DNA from: RGIG1918 sp964570895
Lineage (GTDB): Bacteria; Cyanobacteriota; Vampirovibrionia; Gastranaerophilales; Gastranaerophilaceae
Length of the DNA stretch: 64,000 nucleotides
Assembly: GCA_964570895.1 (NCBI GenBank)
Contig: CAZMZD010000002.1
Coordinates: 124,001 to 188,000, forward strand
Direction: 5' to 3'
The notes beneath the pieces are model-generated. The model was not told the origin of the DNA, did no database searches, and saw only the letters and a program-made list of their open reading frames with translations. Positions 27,901 to 42,900 of this stretch are shown here, one piece after another. The stretch's first letter is position 1; every line of letters begins with the position of its first letter. The translations under genes and the position numbers were made by a program.

Positions 27901-30900
27901 CTGATATTGTGTTTGCAAAGGCGGAAGCGGATTTTCCTTCTGTTGCGGTGATTGCTTCAATATCGATTGAGATTTGCTCAAAATATCCGCCATTTACATT
28001 GCCAACAAGCGCGCCTGTGTTTTCATCATCCGGAGTGTAGCTTACGCCAGACACTGTCACATGAGAGATTAGCCCGCCTGTCATGTTATTTGCAATGGCG
28101 TTTGCAGTTTCAACATTTTCAAGTTTTAAGTCTTTAATTTTTGCGTTATCAAGGTTGTTGAATAGGCTTGCGTTAACATTTTTAAACGTAAAGCCTGCGC
28201 CTTCAATGCTTCCTGAATAATTTTCAATTGTTTCCCAAGTGATGTCAGCGAGGTCAATGTCGTTTAAGAGCATTACATTTTCGCCATTTTTCAAGGCATA
28301 GTGTAATTCTGCCGCAGTTGAAACAGTGGTGTAGCCCATGGCTTCTGCTCTTAATTTTAAGAGTTCAATTGTGCTAAGCGCGCTAATGTCGCCTGTTGCG
28401 CTAGAGTTTTCAATGTCGTCTAAAATGTAGCCCCAAGAGCCTTCATTATCTTTATTTATGATGGAATCGAGGTTTTTAGAATCTTTAAACCATTCGCCAT
28501 TGTGGATTGTAATTCCTGCAGTAGTGTTGTCGCTTAAAATGATGTTTTCGTCTGAAATTGCGCAGTTTTCGTATGTTATGTTGTTATTTACGCTATCAAC
28601 TGTGCCCACAAGAGAGCTTGCGCCAAATGAGCTTGAAATTGCGGTTGTGGAGTATGAATTTTTAATTGTGATTGCGCCGCCTTCGCTTGTTGCGCTTCCC
28701 ACAAGGGCGCCTGCGGAAGAGGTTTTGCCCATTTTAGCGTTAAGTTCGTCAAACGTAAAGGCTGTTTGAACAGAGGTTATTTGACTTTGGATTGTCGCAT
28801 CATTTAATGTGTTATAGAAGTTGTCTTTGTAATTTACGTTATAGCTATAACCTGCAAAAGAGCCGTAGTTTGAGTTTGTTGTCTTTTTAAGTGTCATTTC
28901 GCCTGTGGCATAAGAATTTACAACATCGCAGCTTGATATAGTGCCTGCAAAACCGCCGATGTAATCGCAATTTGCGTTAGTTGTTGTAATTGTGCTTGAT
29001 GTGAAGCAGTTTGCTACGTCTGCATCGATGTCCCCTGCAAAGCCACCCACACAGGATGATGAAGCGGTGACTGCGCCTGTTGAGTAGCTGTTTTTGATTG
29101 TGCCGCTTATGCTGCCTGCAAAACCGCCGATGTAGCCGTAAGTGCTGCTTGTATAAGTGCTTGTAACTGCGCCTGTTGCAAAACAGTTTTCTGTAATACA
29201 GCCTGATATCGTGCCTGCAAAGCCGCCCGTGTCTTGGTTTGTGCTTGAAACTGCGCCTGATGAGCTCGAGTTTTTAACATAGCTTGATGAGATATAGCCC
29301 ACAAGCCCACCTGTGTCGGAGCTTGTGCTTGAAACTGTGGCTGATGATGAGCTGTTTGTGAGGTTTGAATATTCCATACGGCCAACAAGCCCGCCTGTGT
29401 AGGAGCTTTTGCTTGAAACCGTGCCACCCACCACTTGCACATTTTCAATTGTTGTGCCGCTTGTATAACTTGCAAGTGCACCGGTGTATTGGTCATCGCC
29501 TGTGATTGTAAAATTTTCAAGCGTTAAGTTTTTAATTGTCGCACTATTTGCTTTTGTGATTAAACCTTCAGAATATGTTAGGTTTGAAATTTTATGCCCT
29601 TGCCCGTCAAAGGTTCCTGTGTAGGTTATATCTTGCCAAGTGACACCTGCGAGGTCAATATCATTTTGAAGAGTGATATCAACACCTGCCCTTAGCGCTG
29701 CAAGGAGCTCGTCTGCGTTTGTGACAAGCCCTGTTACGTCTGTGGAAACATGTGAGCTTTGAATGGAGGCAGTTTTTTGGGCAAGCTCAGCTGAGGACAT
29801 TTCAACAACGCCATCTGCCCCTGAACCGTTTACTGCGCCAATTGTGAGAGCAGAGTTGTAGCCGCAGTTTGAAAAACTGTTTGCTGTATACCCTGCAAGT
29901 GCGCCAAGGCGGTATGAATTTGTGCTTGTAACACTATCTCCTATGTAGTACGAATTGCTTGCGCCATACCAATCACGTCCTGCAAGCCCGCCGGTGTATC
30001 CGCTTTTGCTTGAAACAGCGCCTGAAGCGTATGATTTGCTTATAGAAGTACCGTTGGCATCTCCAGCAAGCCCGCCTGTGTAGCCGTAGCTTCCTGTGTA
30101 TGTGCTTGTGACATCACCTGTTGTGTAAGAGTTTTTAATTGAGCCATGATAGCCATACCCCACAAGCCCGCCTGTGCAAGTGTTTGTTCCAGAAACTGTG
30201 GCGGAGCTTGAACTGTTTGTGATTTCAGAGTAATGTGCGCTCCCAACAAGCCCGCCGGTGCAGCTTGAATTGCTTGAAACTGTTCCGCCTGATACGTGTA
30301 CATTTTCAATTGTTGTGTTATATGCATAGCTTACAAGTGCGCCTGTGTCGCTATTATTGCCCGTGATTGTGAAATCTTTGAGGGTTAAATCTTTAAGTAT
30401 GCCGCCTCTAGCTGTTGTGATTAGCCCTTCGGTGAAGCTTAAGTTAGATATTGTGTGCCCTTGCCCGTCAAGTGTGCCTCTGTAATTGCTTATTTTTGCC
30501 CAAGTGACACCTGCGAGGTTAATATCGTTTGCTAACACTACGCTATGCCCTGCTTGAAGCGAAGCGAGAAGTTCTGCCCCTGTTGACACGTTGTCTATTA
30601 TCATTGCGTTATTAACTGCGGTCACATAGTTTTGCAAATCAGCTTCGCTATATGAAGAAACATTGTAGTTTGAGCCACCTTTCACTGCGCCAAGAGAGCT
30701 TAGAGCAGAATTATAGCCGCAGCTTGAAAGAGTTGTACTATATGCATACCCTGCAAATGCGCCCAAGCATTGGTCTGCGGCAGTTTCTGTGCTTGATGTT
30801 GTAATATTTGAGCCTGCGTAATATGAATATGCGACTCTACCGTTAGATATATAGCCCACAAAACCGCCTGTGTATAAAGATTTGCCTGTGCCTGTGCATG

Positions 30901-33900
30901 TGACAGAGCCTGTTGCGTATGAGCTTATTGTTGATGAGCTGCTGCTTCCCATACTCCCTGCAAAACCGCCAACACGGCTTGTGCCTGTGACATTTCCTGT
31001 TGCGTATGCGTTTGTTATGGTTCCGTAATAATGATAGCCCACAAAACCGCCGACATGAGAAGACGAACTTGTAACGTCGCCTGTGGCGTAGCTATTCGAT
31101 ATTAATGTGTCGCTGTTGCTTGTTTCGCCCACAAAACCGCCGACATAAATATCTTGCCCTGTGACAGAGCCTGTTGCATGGCTGTTTGAAATTGTGCCGC
31201 TTGTGATTTTGCCTGCAAAACCGCCGACTGATCTTTCTAAAGCCGTGACAGAGCCTGTTGCATAAGAAGAGTCTACATCTGTGCTTGAAAGATAGCCGAC
31301 AAGCCCGCCTGCGTAGCTTGAAGTGCTATAATAGTCTTCGTTAAGATATGTGCTTGTGATGTTTCCTGTGGCATAAGAGTTTTTAATTGTGCCAGAACCA
31401 GCTTGCCCCACAAGCCCGCCTAAGTAGTTGCTTGTGCTTGTAACATCCCCTGTTGCGGAAGAATTTTCGATTGTGCCGTTATTAAGATAACCAACAAGCC
31501 CGCCTGTATTGCTCCCTGTGCTTGAAATTGTGGCAGATGAGGAGCTATCTTTTATATTTGTGTAATACGCGTTTCCAACAAGCCCGCCTGTATTGCTTGA
31601 GCCTGAAACCGTGCCGCCTATTACTTGCACATTTTCAATTGTGGTGTTATAAGCGCTGCTTACAAGCGCGCCTGTATAACCATCTGAGCCTGTAATGTTG
31701 AAATCTTTAAGGGTTAAATTTTTAATTGTCGCACCATAGGTAGTTGTGAGCAAACCTTCAGAGCTTGTGAAGTCTGAAAGCGCATGTCCATTACCTTCGA
31801 TTGTGCCAGAGTATGCAATGCCCTTGAATGGGTCTTCGTTATCTTCGGTTATAGCAAAATCAAATCCGTAAGCTTTAAAATCTTCTTCATCAAAATCTAA
31901 ATATCTGTATACGTCACCATATATTCTTTCAAGGCTGAGGTTGATATCGCGCGTCAATTTTATGTTTTGGTTGTTTATAAGGGCGTTATAGAACTCTGCT
32001 GCGTTTTGTACTTCAACATAGCCATCATCATTTACATAACCTAAAATTTTCCCTGTTGCGCCTGCGTTTTGAATGTTTTCAATTCCTGCTGTCATATCGC
32101 TTGCAGAAGCCGCTGTCACGCGGTTTTTGAGCGCTTCAGCTAATATTTCATCGTTTGCGGAATTATAGCCATAGCCTGTGATTTTAGAAGCGTAGCTTGA
32201 CGTAACCCCGCCAACAAAGCCGCCAACGCACCCGCCGCATGTGGTTTCGCTTAAATCTAAAAGCCCGAGGGAGTAGCAGCCGTTGATGTTTGATGAGTTA
32301 AAGTAGCCAACAAAACCGCCTACGTAGTTTGAATTTGCCCCTGTTGCTTTTATGCCACCTGATGAATTTGAAGAAGCAATGCTGGAATCTCTTGCAACAC
32401 CCACAAAGCCGCCAAGGTAGGTTTCGCCGTTTACATTTCCTTCTGCGTTAGAGTTTGAAACATTTGACTCGTATAAATATCCGACCAAACCGCCTGCGCC
32501 TGCAACCCCTGAAACATCAGCAGAGGAAGAGCTGTTTGTGATGTCTGTAGAATAAGCATAACCGATAAGCCCGCCTGCTGCGTAGCGCAATCTTAGCGCG
32601 AGCCTTGTGCTTGTTGTGTTTGCTTCTTCTGTCACGCCCACTGTCACATCTCCGCCCACAACGCGCACATTATCTATCGTAGCGCCGCTTGCGTTAGCTG
32701 CAAGTGCGCCTGCTGCGCTATCTTGAGCGGTTATTTTAAAGTTTTCAAGAGTTAAATCTTTAATTGTTGCGCCAACTGCGGATTTAAACAAGCCATAAGA
32801 GCTTTCAAGGTTTGAAATTGTGAACCCTTGCCCATCAAGTGTGCCCGCGTAGTTTTCGATATCTTCCCAAGTTATGCCTGCGAGATCTATGTTTGAAGTT
32901 AGGCGCACGTTTTTCCCTTCTTTTAAGGCATAGAGAAGTTCTTGCGCAGTGGAAACTTCCACATACACAGGGTTCAAGATGTTATTTGCAAGTGCTTGGA
33001 GTTCGCTTTGAGAAACTTGTTCTGCGGAATCTGTTCCGCTTACGTAATAATCTTTGTATGATTCACCTCTTCGCGTGCCTTCGGTCCAATCGTCGCCATA
33101 CGCTTCTGCAAACAGAGAATCCCAATTATCGCTGAATTTGCAGTTTTCAAATGTTCCGGAGCTCACATTGTAACAATCCCCAGCGAAAATATCGTCAGGC
33201 ACTTCTTCCGAGTATATTGCACCAAGAGTGTAGCAATTTATAAGAGTTGTGTCATGCAAGTATCCGTAGCCTGCAAAGGTGCCGCATCCATCTTCATCTG
33301 CGATGGCATTACCTGTTGCAAGGCAATTTTTAAACACTGAAAAAGAATTTAATTCTCCAATGAAACCGCCTGCATAGGAGGAGCCTGTTGCGTTACCTGT
33401 TGAATAACAATTAATTATTGTGGCGTAATCGTTATAATCTCCGTAGTTTTGCCCTGCAAAACCGCCAACACCATAGTTGCCTGTTACGTTTCCTGTTGAA
33501 TAGCTGTTTGTAATTGTTCCGCCATTATTACCTATGAAGCCGCCTGTGCGCCAGCTGCTGCCTGTAACTTCGCCTGTTGCATACGAATTTTTAATTGTGG
33601 CTTTTTCGCTTATGCCCACAAAGCCGCCTGTGTCACAACCTGTGCCTGTGACAGAGCCTGTAGCATAAGAATTTTCAATTGTGCCGTTTGAAATTTCACC
33701 TGCAAAACCGCCTGTGGTGCTCTTGCCTGAAACAGTGGCAGTGCTTGAGCTGTTTTTAATGTCTGTATATTCGCCTGAGCCAATAAGCCCGCCTGTGCAG
33801 CTCCCTGTGCTTGAAACCGTTCCGCCAAGCACATGCACGTCTTCTATTGTCGTGCCGTTTGCTGAACTTGCAAGTGCGCCCGTATAGTCGTTTGTGCCTG

Positions 33901-36900
33901 AGATGGTGAAGTTTTCAAGGTTTAAGTTTCTAATCACTGCGCCTTCAAGAGTCGATGTGAAGAGCCCTTCGCTTGATGTTAAGTTTGAAATTGTGAAACC
34001 TTGTCCGTCGAATGTTCCGGTGTAGTTTTCAACATTGCTCCAAGTGACGCCTGTGAGGTCAATATCGTTTTTCAAAAGCACACTTTGGTTTGCTTGAAGT
34101 GCTTTGATGAGCTCTGTGGCGCTTGAAACAACCACAAATTTGCCACGTTCAATTTCCCCTGCGCTATATGAATTTTCGATTGAACCACCGGACATTACCC
34201 CTGCAAGCCCGCCAACATTTTCTTTACCTGAAATGTCTGAAGTTGAGTATGAATTTATGATATTTGTTTGATAAGCATTGCCCGCAACGCCTGAAACGCC
34301 GTTTGCGCCTGTCACGAAGCCATCAGAGCCTGATGTTTTAATGGTCGATTTTTCAGCAAGCCCCACAATTCCGCCTGTGTTTGTGATACCTGTCACAGTG
34401 CCTGAAACGTATGACAAACCGCTTGTATCAAGGCTTGTGTCGCCCATTTCAATTCCGTTTTTAACGGCTTGAAGTTGGTCTTTGGTGAGGGCGGTCACGC
34501 CTGTGCAAGTGGAGCCGTTCACTGCGCCTGAAGCACCGTAGTTTAGGTTATACGCGCAGTTTACGAAATTGCCGCTTGATTTATACCCAACAAGCCCACC
34601 TCTGTTGGTTGAAGATGTGCTTCCAAATGTGCCAAGGTAGGCTGAATTTTGAATTCTGCCATAATAACTATACCCAACAAGCCCGCCTGTGTAATAACTT
34701 CTGCTTGAAACCGTGCCTTCAGAGTAGCTGTTTGTGATTGAGCCATAGTTTTTGTACCCAACAAGCCCGCCCGTGTAGCGGTAGCCTGAAACAGCGGCAG
34801 AAGAAGAGCAGTTTGTGATGTTGGAATAATCAGCTTGACCAACAAGTGCGCCTGTGCAGTCATATGAACCGGTTTGTTTAATTGTTCCGCCCACAACTTT
34901 CACGTTATCAATTGTTGTGTAATTTGCTCTGCTAACGAGTGCGCCTGTGGAACTGTCATCGCCTGTGATATTAAAATCTTTAAGAGTTAAATTTTTAATT
35001 ACTGCGCCTTGAGTGGTTGAGGTGATAAGTCCTTCAGAATATGTGAGGTTAGATATTGTATATCCTGCGCCATCAAACACACTTGAATAGTTTGTGATAT
35101 CAGCCCAAGTTGTGTCAGATAAATCAATGTCGCATGTTAAGCGGATATTTTGATTGTTTTGAAGAGCGGCAAGAAGCTCTGCCCCTGTGGACACTTCAGT
35201 AAATTCCATACCTGCTTTTATGCTATCTATTGCAGAATTAACGCTGTCAATATCTGCAGAAGCTAAATCAAGTTTTGAATTTATTGAATTTGCAATAGAG
35301 TCGTTAGCAGCTTCGCTGTAGCGGGAGTCTGTTGAATTGATGTTATATGAATACCCAAAAAGCCCGCCTACATAGTAACCACGCGTGCTTGTAACACTTG
35401 CGGCTGCGCAATAAGAATTTGATATAGCGGAACTGCGTTTATACCCAACAAGCCCGCCTGTATAGATGCCGGTAGATGAAACAGCGGCTGTAGAGGAACT
35501 GTTTTTGATGGTCCCGTTATAGTCTCCCACAAGCCCGCCAACATAGCTTGTGCCTGAAACCGTGCCGCCAACAACATGTACGTTATTTATTGTGCCCCCA
35601 TTTAAATAACTTACAAGTGCGCCTGTGTCATCGTTACCGCCTGTGATAGTGAAGTTTTCTAATGTTAAGTTTTCAACTACTCCTCCTGTGTAAATTGATG
35701 TGAACAACCCTTCTGTGTAGCTTAAGTTTGAGATTGTATAGCCTGCGCCATCAAATTTGCTCGAATAGCCTGTGATAGCAGCCCAAGTGACGCCTGTGAG
35801 GTCGATATCGCATGTTAAGCGCACGTTTTTATTTGCTTTAAGCGCTGTTAAAAGTTCACTTGCGGTGGACACTTGTTCGTATGTTACGTTTCCGATTGAT
35901 GAAGTTTTGGTTGCAAGAGCGTCTGTTGTCATTGCGGTGACATTTGAATTAGAGCTACCCGCTAAAGCGCCGAGCGTTAATTCTGAATTATAACCGCAGC
36001 TTGTGTATGAACCGCCGGTGCTTCCTGAAAATGCGCCGATATAAGTTGTGGATGTGGAGTTTGGCCTTGTGACACTAGTGCCTGTGTAGTAACAATTTTT
36101 GAATGTGCCGCCTGAGCTGCCCACAAAACCGCCTGTACAGCTTAAGCTTGTTGAATTGTTTGTGACGGTGCCTGAAGCATAGCTGTTTGATATGGTAGCC
36201 GAGCTGGTGTTGCCAACGAAACCGCCAACAGAGTCCTTGCCTGTGACGTTTCCTGTCGTGCAAGAGTTTGAGATTGTGCCGTTGCTTTGGTACCCAACGA
36301 GCCCGCCAACGTAGCTTGATGTGCTTGTAACTGTTGCAGAACTTGAGCTATTTGAGATTGTTCCTTTTGTAGCATAGCCCACTAAGCCGCCTGTGTAGTT
36401 CCCTGTGCTTGAAACTGTGCCGCCTGTAACATGTACATTTTCAATTGTTGTGTCAGAAGCTTCGCTTACAAGAGCAGCTGTGTATTGAGTGTTTCCTGAA
36501 ATTGTGAAGTTATCTAGCGTTAAGTGTTTGATTGTTGCACCATTAGTTTTGGTGAATAACCCTTCAGAGTAGCTTAAATTTGAAATTGTGTGCTCTTGCC
36601 CGTCAAATATGCCGCTGTAATTATAGATGTTAGACCAAGTGACACCATTTAGGTCAATGTCGTTCATCAATCTAACATTTTCATTGTTTTTAAGTGCTGT
36701 AAGAAGCTCATCTGCAGTTGAAACTTCTGTGTATGTGACATTTCTGAGTTCATCAATTTTGTTTTGAACTTCATCTGCGCTTGCGCTATATACGTTGTTT
36801 GCAATAGCATTTTTAATTATTTCGTCATTTTCTTTGTTGTAGCTGCAGTTTGTGCATGCGCCGATGTTGTTACCTATAAAGCCGCCAAAAAGATTATCCA

Positions 36901-39900
36901 TCATTCCGCTTGGAAGCTCAAGCAAACCTGTGGAAGCACAATTTGTGATTTTTGTGCTGCTATTGCCGACGTAGCCTATAAAGCTTCCGACAAATCGTTT
37001 TGCAGCTACGTTTCCTGTTGAATAAGAATTTGAAATTGTATTTGAACTGTTTTCGCTATAGCCAATAAAGCCGCCTGTGTAGTTGCTTGTGCCCGTCACA
37101 TTTCCTGATGAATATGAATTTGATATTTTGACGAATGAATATATTTCACCCGCTAAACCGCCTGTTTGGTTATAGCCTTTAACATCTCCTTCCGCATAAG
37201 AATTTGTTATGGTTCCGTATGTTATATAGCCCACAAGCCCGCCAGTGTAGCTGCCCGTGTTTGTAACATCAGCAGAAGATGAGCTGTTTATGATGTTTGA
37301 ATTATCCGCATAGCCCACAAGCCCGCCCGTGTAGCTGGTCGTGCTTGAAACAGTGCCGCCTGTAACATGCACGTTATCTATTGTTGTGTATATTGCATCG
37401 CTAACAAGGGCGCCTGTTCTTTCGTTTCCGCCTGTGATTGCGACATTTTCAAGTGTTAAATCTTTAATTACGGCACCGTTTGTGGAAACAAATAAGCCTT
37501 CTGTGTGCGTTAAGTTGGAAATTGTGAAACCTGCGCCATCTAATGTGCCTGAATAGTTTTTAATGTATTCCCAAGAAACGTCTGTAAGGTCAATATCTTG
37601 AGTCAGGCGAACGTTTTTGTTTGCTTTAAGCGCTGCTGCAAGCTGATCTGCAGTGGACACTTCTTTTACGCTTACGTTGATTATATCTGTCGAAATGCCA
37701 AAATCTGCTTCGTTTAAAACTAAATCTTCATCTATTAAAGTTTGAGAATTTTCAACTGTTGAATTTGAGATTTTACCTGCAATGCCGCCTGTGTTCACTT
37801 CGCCTGCCACGTTGCCTGTGTTTTTCATGCCGGAGAGTTTGACATTATCCAGACTTCCTGCAATGCCGCCGATATTTTTAATACCTGAAACAACAGCTTC
37901 AGAGTTTGCAACTTTAATTTCTGTGCCTGTGGCTGAACCAACAATGCCGCCTACGTTTTCGTTTGCTGCGATATTGCCTTTTACGTTTACATTTTTAATT
38001 GTTATTGCTTGGCTTGAGTCGCTAGCGTTAAGGTCGTTAGCGTAACCTATAACGCCACCTACGTTATTTATGCCGGCAACTGTGAAATCTGCCGTGATGT
38101 TCTCAATTGTGGAGCCTGTCGTTGCTGTCACAAGCCCGATAAGCCCGCCGGTGTTTTCTTTTGATGACACAACGGAGCCTGAAGCCACTATGTTTTGAAT
38201 AGTTACGTTATTTGCAGTTCCAACAAGTGCGCCTGTGTTTGCAGAAGTGCTTGTAACATTTGCGTTTTCGAAGTTTAAGTTTTTAATCGTTGCGCCTGTT
38301 GCTTCTGTAATGAATGCGCCTTCGCCCGTGTAGTTTGAAATTGCGTGCCCTTGCCCGTCAAAAGTTCCGGTGTATAGTTCAATTGCTTCCCAAGTTACGC
38401 CCGTGAGGTCGATATCGTTATATAACATCACATTTTCGTTTCTTGAAAGGGCTAATTGAAGTTCGTCTGCCGTGCGAACAAGAGTGTAGCCAAGGTTTTT
38501 GGCTTGAAGTTCTTGCGCTTCTAAAATGTCGCTTGCGCCTGAAATTGTTTGCGTGTTCACAATTTCTGAAATTTCATAGTTCCAAATGTTGCCAACTTCG
38601 CCTGCGCCGATGATTGAAGTTATGTTATTTGTGCTATTGAACCAATCTGCTTCTTGAATGCCAAAATGCGCGCCTTCTGCTTGATTGAAGGTGACAAATG
38701 AGCTATTATAGCCTGCGCCAATTCCAAGAGCGTTTGAAATTGAAGTTTGATTTTGAACAACGGAGGTGTAATTATCAAGGTTGATTTTGCCGGTTGCGGT
38801 GTCGCTTGTGTCTTTGCTAACTTTCCCTATGAACGAGCCTCTGTTTCCTGAAGTTGCTGAAATTTGCCCTTTAGCAAAAGAATTTGAAATGTTGATATTA
38901 TATTCACTTGTTATAGAAGCTTGGCCGATGAAACCGCCGCTTGTAGAATAGCCTGAAATGTTTCCTGTTGCGTAAGAATTTGTGATGTTGATATCACTGT
39001 TTTTAGCGTTTATGAAACCAACTAGCCCGCCTGAAGGGCCGCCTATTACATTGCCTGTTGCATAAGAACCTGTGATTGTGCCACCGTGCATTTCGCCAAC
39101 AAGCCCGCCTGCATAAGAACTTCCGTTTATTTCTCCTGTTGAATAGCTGTTTGAAATTGTGCCTGAATTCATAGCTAAAACAAGCCCGCCGCCATTGTTG
39201 CAACCAATGTTTGCGTGGTTTGCGCTGTTTGAAATTGTTGTGTTAGTGATTGAATTTGCAATGCCGCCTATACATGGCCCTGAAAGGTAAGAGCCTTCTT
39301 TTACAAGAGCGTTTGTGATGGTTGTGTTGTTGGCATAGCCCACAATGCCACCTGCGTATCCGCCACCAATATTACCTTCAAAAGTCACATTTTCAATTGA
39401 ACCGCCTGAAACAGTTGCTGCAATTGAGCCTACAGTTTCATTATAATAATTGCCATGAATAGACCCTTTAATTGAAATATTGTTAAATGTGGTGTCTTTT
39501 GCGTTTCCAACAAGGGCTGCGATATTATTTGCGCTGGATGATATGTTCACATTTTCAAACACAAGGTTTTCAAAAGTTGCGCCATCTGAAGCCGTAAAGA
39601 GCATTGAATTAAGGTTTGTGATGGTGTAGCCGTTACCGTTAATTGAGCCTGTGAACGGTTCGCCTTCCGTGCTGAATGTTTGCGCAATTTCAGACATATC
39701 AATGTCGCCCATAAGAAGAATTTTTGCGCTCATTCCGTTTTCAGATTGCAAAACGGTTCTCAATTCTTCTGCTGTGCGAACGATAATATAACCATCTGCA
39801 AGCGCTTGTTCTTCGTCTGTGATTTTATCAACGGTTTGAATTGCGCCTGTCACTTCTGTTATGAAGCCTGTTTCTGTGATTGTATATTTCCAGCGGTCTG

Positions 39901-42900
39901 CGTAATCATCGCCTAAAATAGAGGAAACATTTTCAGTGTTTTCAAGCCAAGCAGTCGTTTTGTTTGCGTCAATTGATGTGCCTGAAACGCCAAAAGAGTT
40001 ATAGCCTTGGGCTATACCGTGCAAGTCTTGAACGGAGTCGTCCGCTTGAATTGCAAATGCGTAGTTATCAAAAGTGGTGCCGGAGGCCGTGCCTATAAAA
40101 CCGCCTGAAACCGCGCCTGCTTCTGATGTTACAGCGCCTGTTGAATATGAATTTGATATCGAAATTGAAGTTACGATATCTACATTTTGCAATGTAATTC
40201 CCGCGTAATCAGCGCCATCAACTGCGCCTTTAACGCCGCACATACTTGTGTATTTAGAGCTTGAGATGGTGCTGCTGTATGAAGTGCCTGCAAACCCGCC
40301 AATGCAGCTTGTAGCAGTGGTTGAAACCGTGCCAAGAGCGTATGTGTTTGTAACTGTTGAACAATTTGCTATCATGCCTGAAATTCCGCCGACGTAGTCG
40401 CCTGAACTTGTTACAGCGCTTGTTGTGTATGAATTTGTAATAGTTGCACCATAAACTTGGCCGGCCAGCCCGCCTGTATAGGTTCCGCCTGTGATATCTC
40501 CTGTTGTGGATGAACCTATAATTGTGCCATCTGCCATATAGCCCACAAGCCCGCCTGTGTAGCTGCCTGCGCTTGTAACAGTTGCAGATGATGAGCTGTT
40601 TGTGATTTTTGTGCCATTGTATGCATACCCAACAAGCCCGCCTGTGCCGCTTGCGCCTGTAACTGTTGCGGATGATGAGCTGTTTGTGATTTTTGTGTTT
40701 GAAGCGCTACCTACAAGTGCGCCTGTCCATTCGCATGCGCTTGATATTGCGCCACCTGCCACATGCACGTTTTCAATAGTTGCGTTTGTTGCAGAACTTG
40801 CAAGTGCGCCTGTGTTGCTATTTTTGCCTGAAATTCTAAAGCCTGATAGGGTTAAATTTTTAATTGTTGCGCCATTTGCGTTTGTGATTAAACCTTCGCT
40901 ATAATTTAAATTTGAAATGGTAAAACCGTTGCCATCTAGTGTGCCTGTGTAGGTTAAATCTTCCCAAGCAACGCCTGATAAATCTATATCATTTTGAAGG
41001 GTGATATCAAGGTTTAATAAAAGCGCAGTGTAGAGTTCGTCTGCATTTGTGACAAGCCCTGTTGCGTTTTCTGAATTTTCAATTATAGAAAGGCGGTTTG
41101 CTATAGCGGCTTCGTCCAATTTGCTTGCGCCATCTTTTGAGCTTCCTGCAGCAGCTCCAATTGTTAAATCTGAATTGTAGCCGCAGTTTGTGAGAGCTCC
41201 GCTACTATTTCCAAGAAACGCGCCGCAGCTGCTTGATTTAGTGTTTGTAACGCTTGTGCCTGTATAATATGAATTACTAATTGTTGCACCGTTACACCCA
41301 ACAAGCCCGCCGGTGCACCCGTTAGATGAGCTTTTAACTGTGCCTGATGCGTAGCTGTTTGATATTTTGCCGTAAGCAGACCCTGCAAGCCCGCCTGTGT
41401 ACATACCTGAACTTGAGGTGGTGCATGTGACATTTCCTGTCGCATAGCTATTTGTGATTGTGCCACTGTCTTGGTGCCCCACAAGCCCGCCTGTGTAGTC
41501 GCTTGAGCTTTTGACGGTGGCAGAAGATGAGCTGTTTAAAATTGTGCCACTGTCTTGGTACCCCACAAGCCCGCCTGTGTAGCTGTATGAACTTGAAACC
41601 GTGCCACCAACTACATGCACATTTTCAATTGTTGTGCCGCTTGCATAACTTGCAAGTGCACCGGTGTAATAGTCATCGCCTGTGATTGCAAAATTTTCAA
41701 GGGTTAAATTTTTAATTGTCGCACTATTTGCTTTTGTGATTAAACCTTCAGAATATGTTAGGTTTGAAATTTTGTGCCCATTGCCGTCAAGCGTTCCGTA
41801 GAACACAATATCTTCCCAAGCAACGCCTGATAGGTCAATATCATTTTGAAGGGTGATATTAGAGTCTGCACGCAGTGCTTCAAGGAGTTCATCGGCGGTT
41901 GAAACGGCAACTGTTACGGGTTCAGATGTTTCAATTGAAGAAATTGCATTTTCAAGCTCTGATGTTGACATTGCTATCACGTTAGAATTTGAACTGCTGT
42001 TAACGGCACCAAGTGTTAAATCTTGGTTATATCCACAGTTTACAATTGAGCCTGTATTGTTTCCCACAAATGCGCCCATGTAGCTTGGGCTTGAAGTGCT
42101 TGAAATGTTATCTCCTGTGTAGTATGACTCTGTAATTTTGCCACTGTTAGAGCCTACTAGCCCACCGACGGTGTAGCTGCCTTGGTCTAAAATAGTGGTT
42201 GAAGAGTAACTGCCTTGGATTTTGCCACTGTTAGAGCCTACAAGCCCGCCTGTTTCGCTGCAGCAGCCTGAAACACTTCCTGATGAAGAGCAATTAGTGA
42301 TTGTTGCACTGTTAGAGCCCACAAGCCCACCTGCATAAGATAAGCTTGCGTTAATTGTTGCGCTGCTGGAGCTGTTTGTGATTGTGCCACCGCTTGCTTG
42401 CCCCACAAGCCCGCCTGCCATATAATAATAGTTTGTGTTTGTTCCGCCTACCACATGCACGTTATCTATTGTTGTGTTAGTGGTTGATGTTGCAAGTGCG
42501 CCGGAACAGCCGTTGGAATTGCTTCCTGATGTAATAGTGAAGTTTTCAAGAGTTAAATCTTTGAAGGTTGCGCCATTTGCATATATTATCATCCCGCCTT
42601 TGCATGTGAGGTTTGAGATGGTATGGTTTGCACCGTCAAATGTGCCTGTGTAATTATCAATGCTGCTCCAAGAAACACCTGTGAGGTCAATATCGTTTTG
42701 AAGGGTGATATCGATGTTTGCTTGAAGCGCTGCAAGGAGCTCGGCCCCGTTTGTGACAAGCCCTGTCACGGCGCCTGCATTGCTTCCGGCCGCAGAAGGT
42801 TGAATTGTAGAAATTGCATTTTGGAGCTCTTCTTCGCTCATTGCGGTTACGTTTTCGTTTTCTGCACCTGCAACTGCGCCTGTTGTTAGCGCGGAATTGT

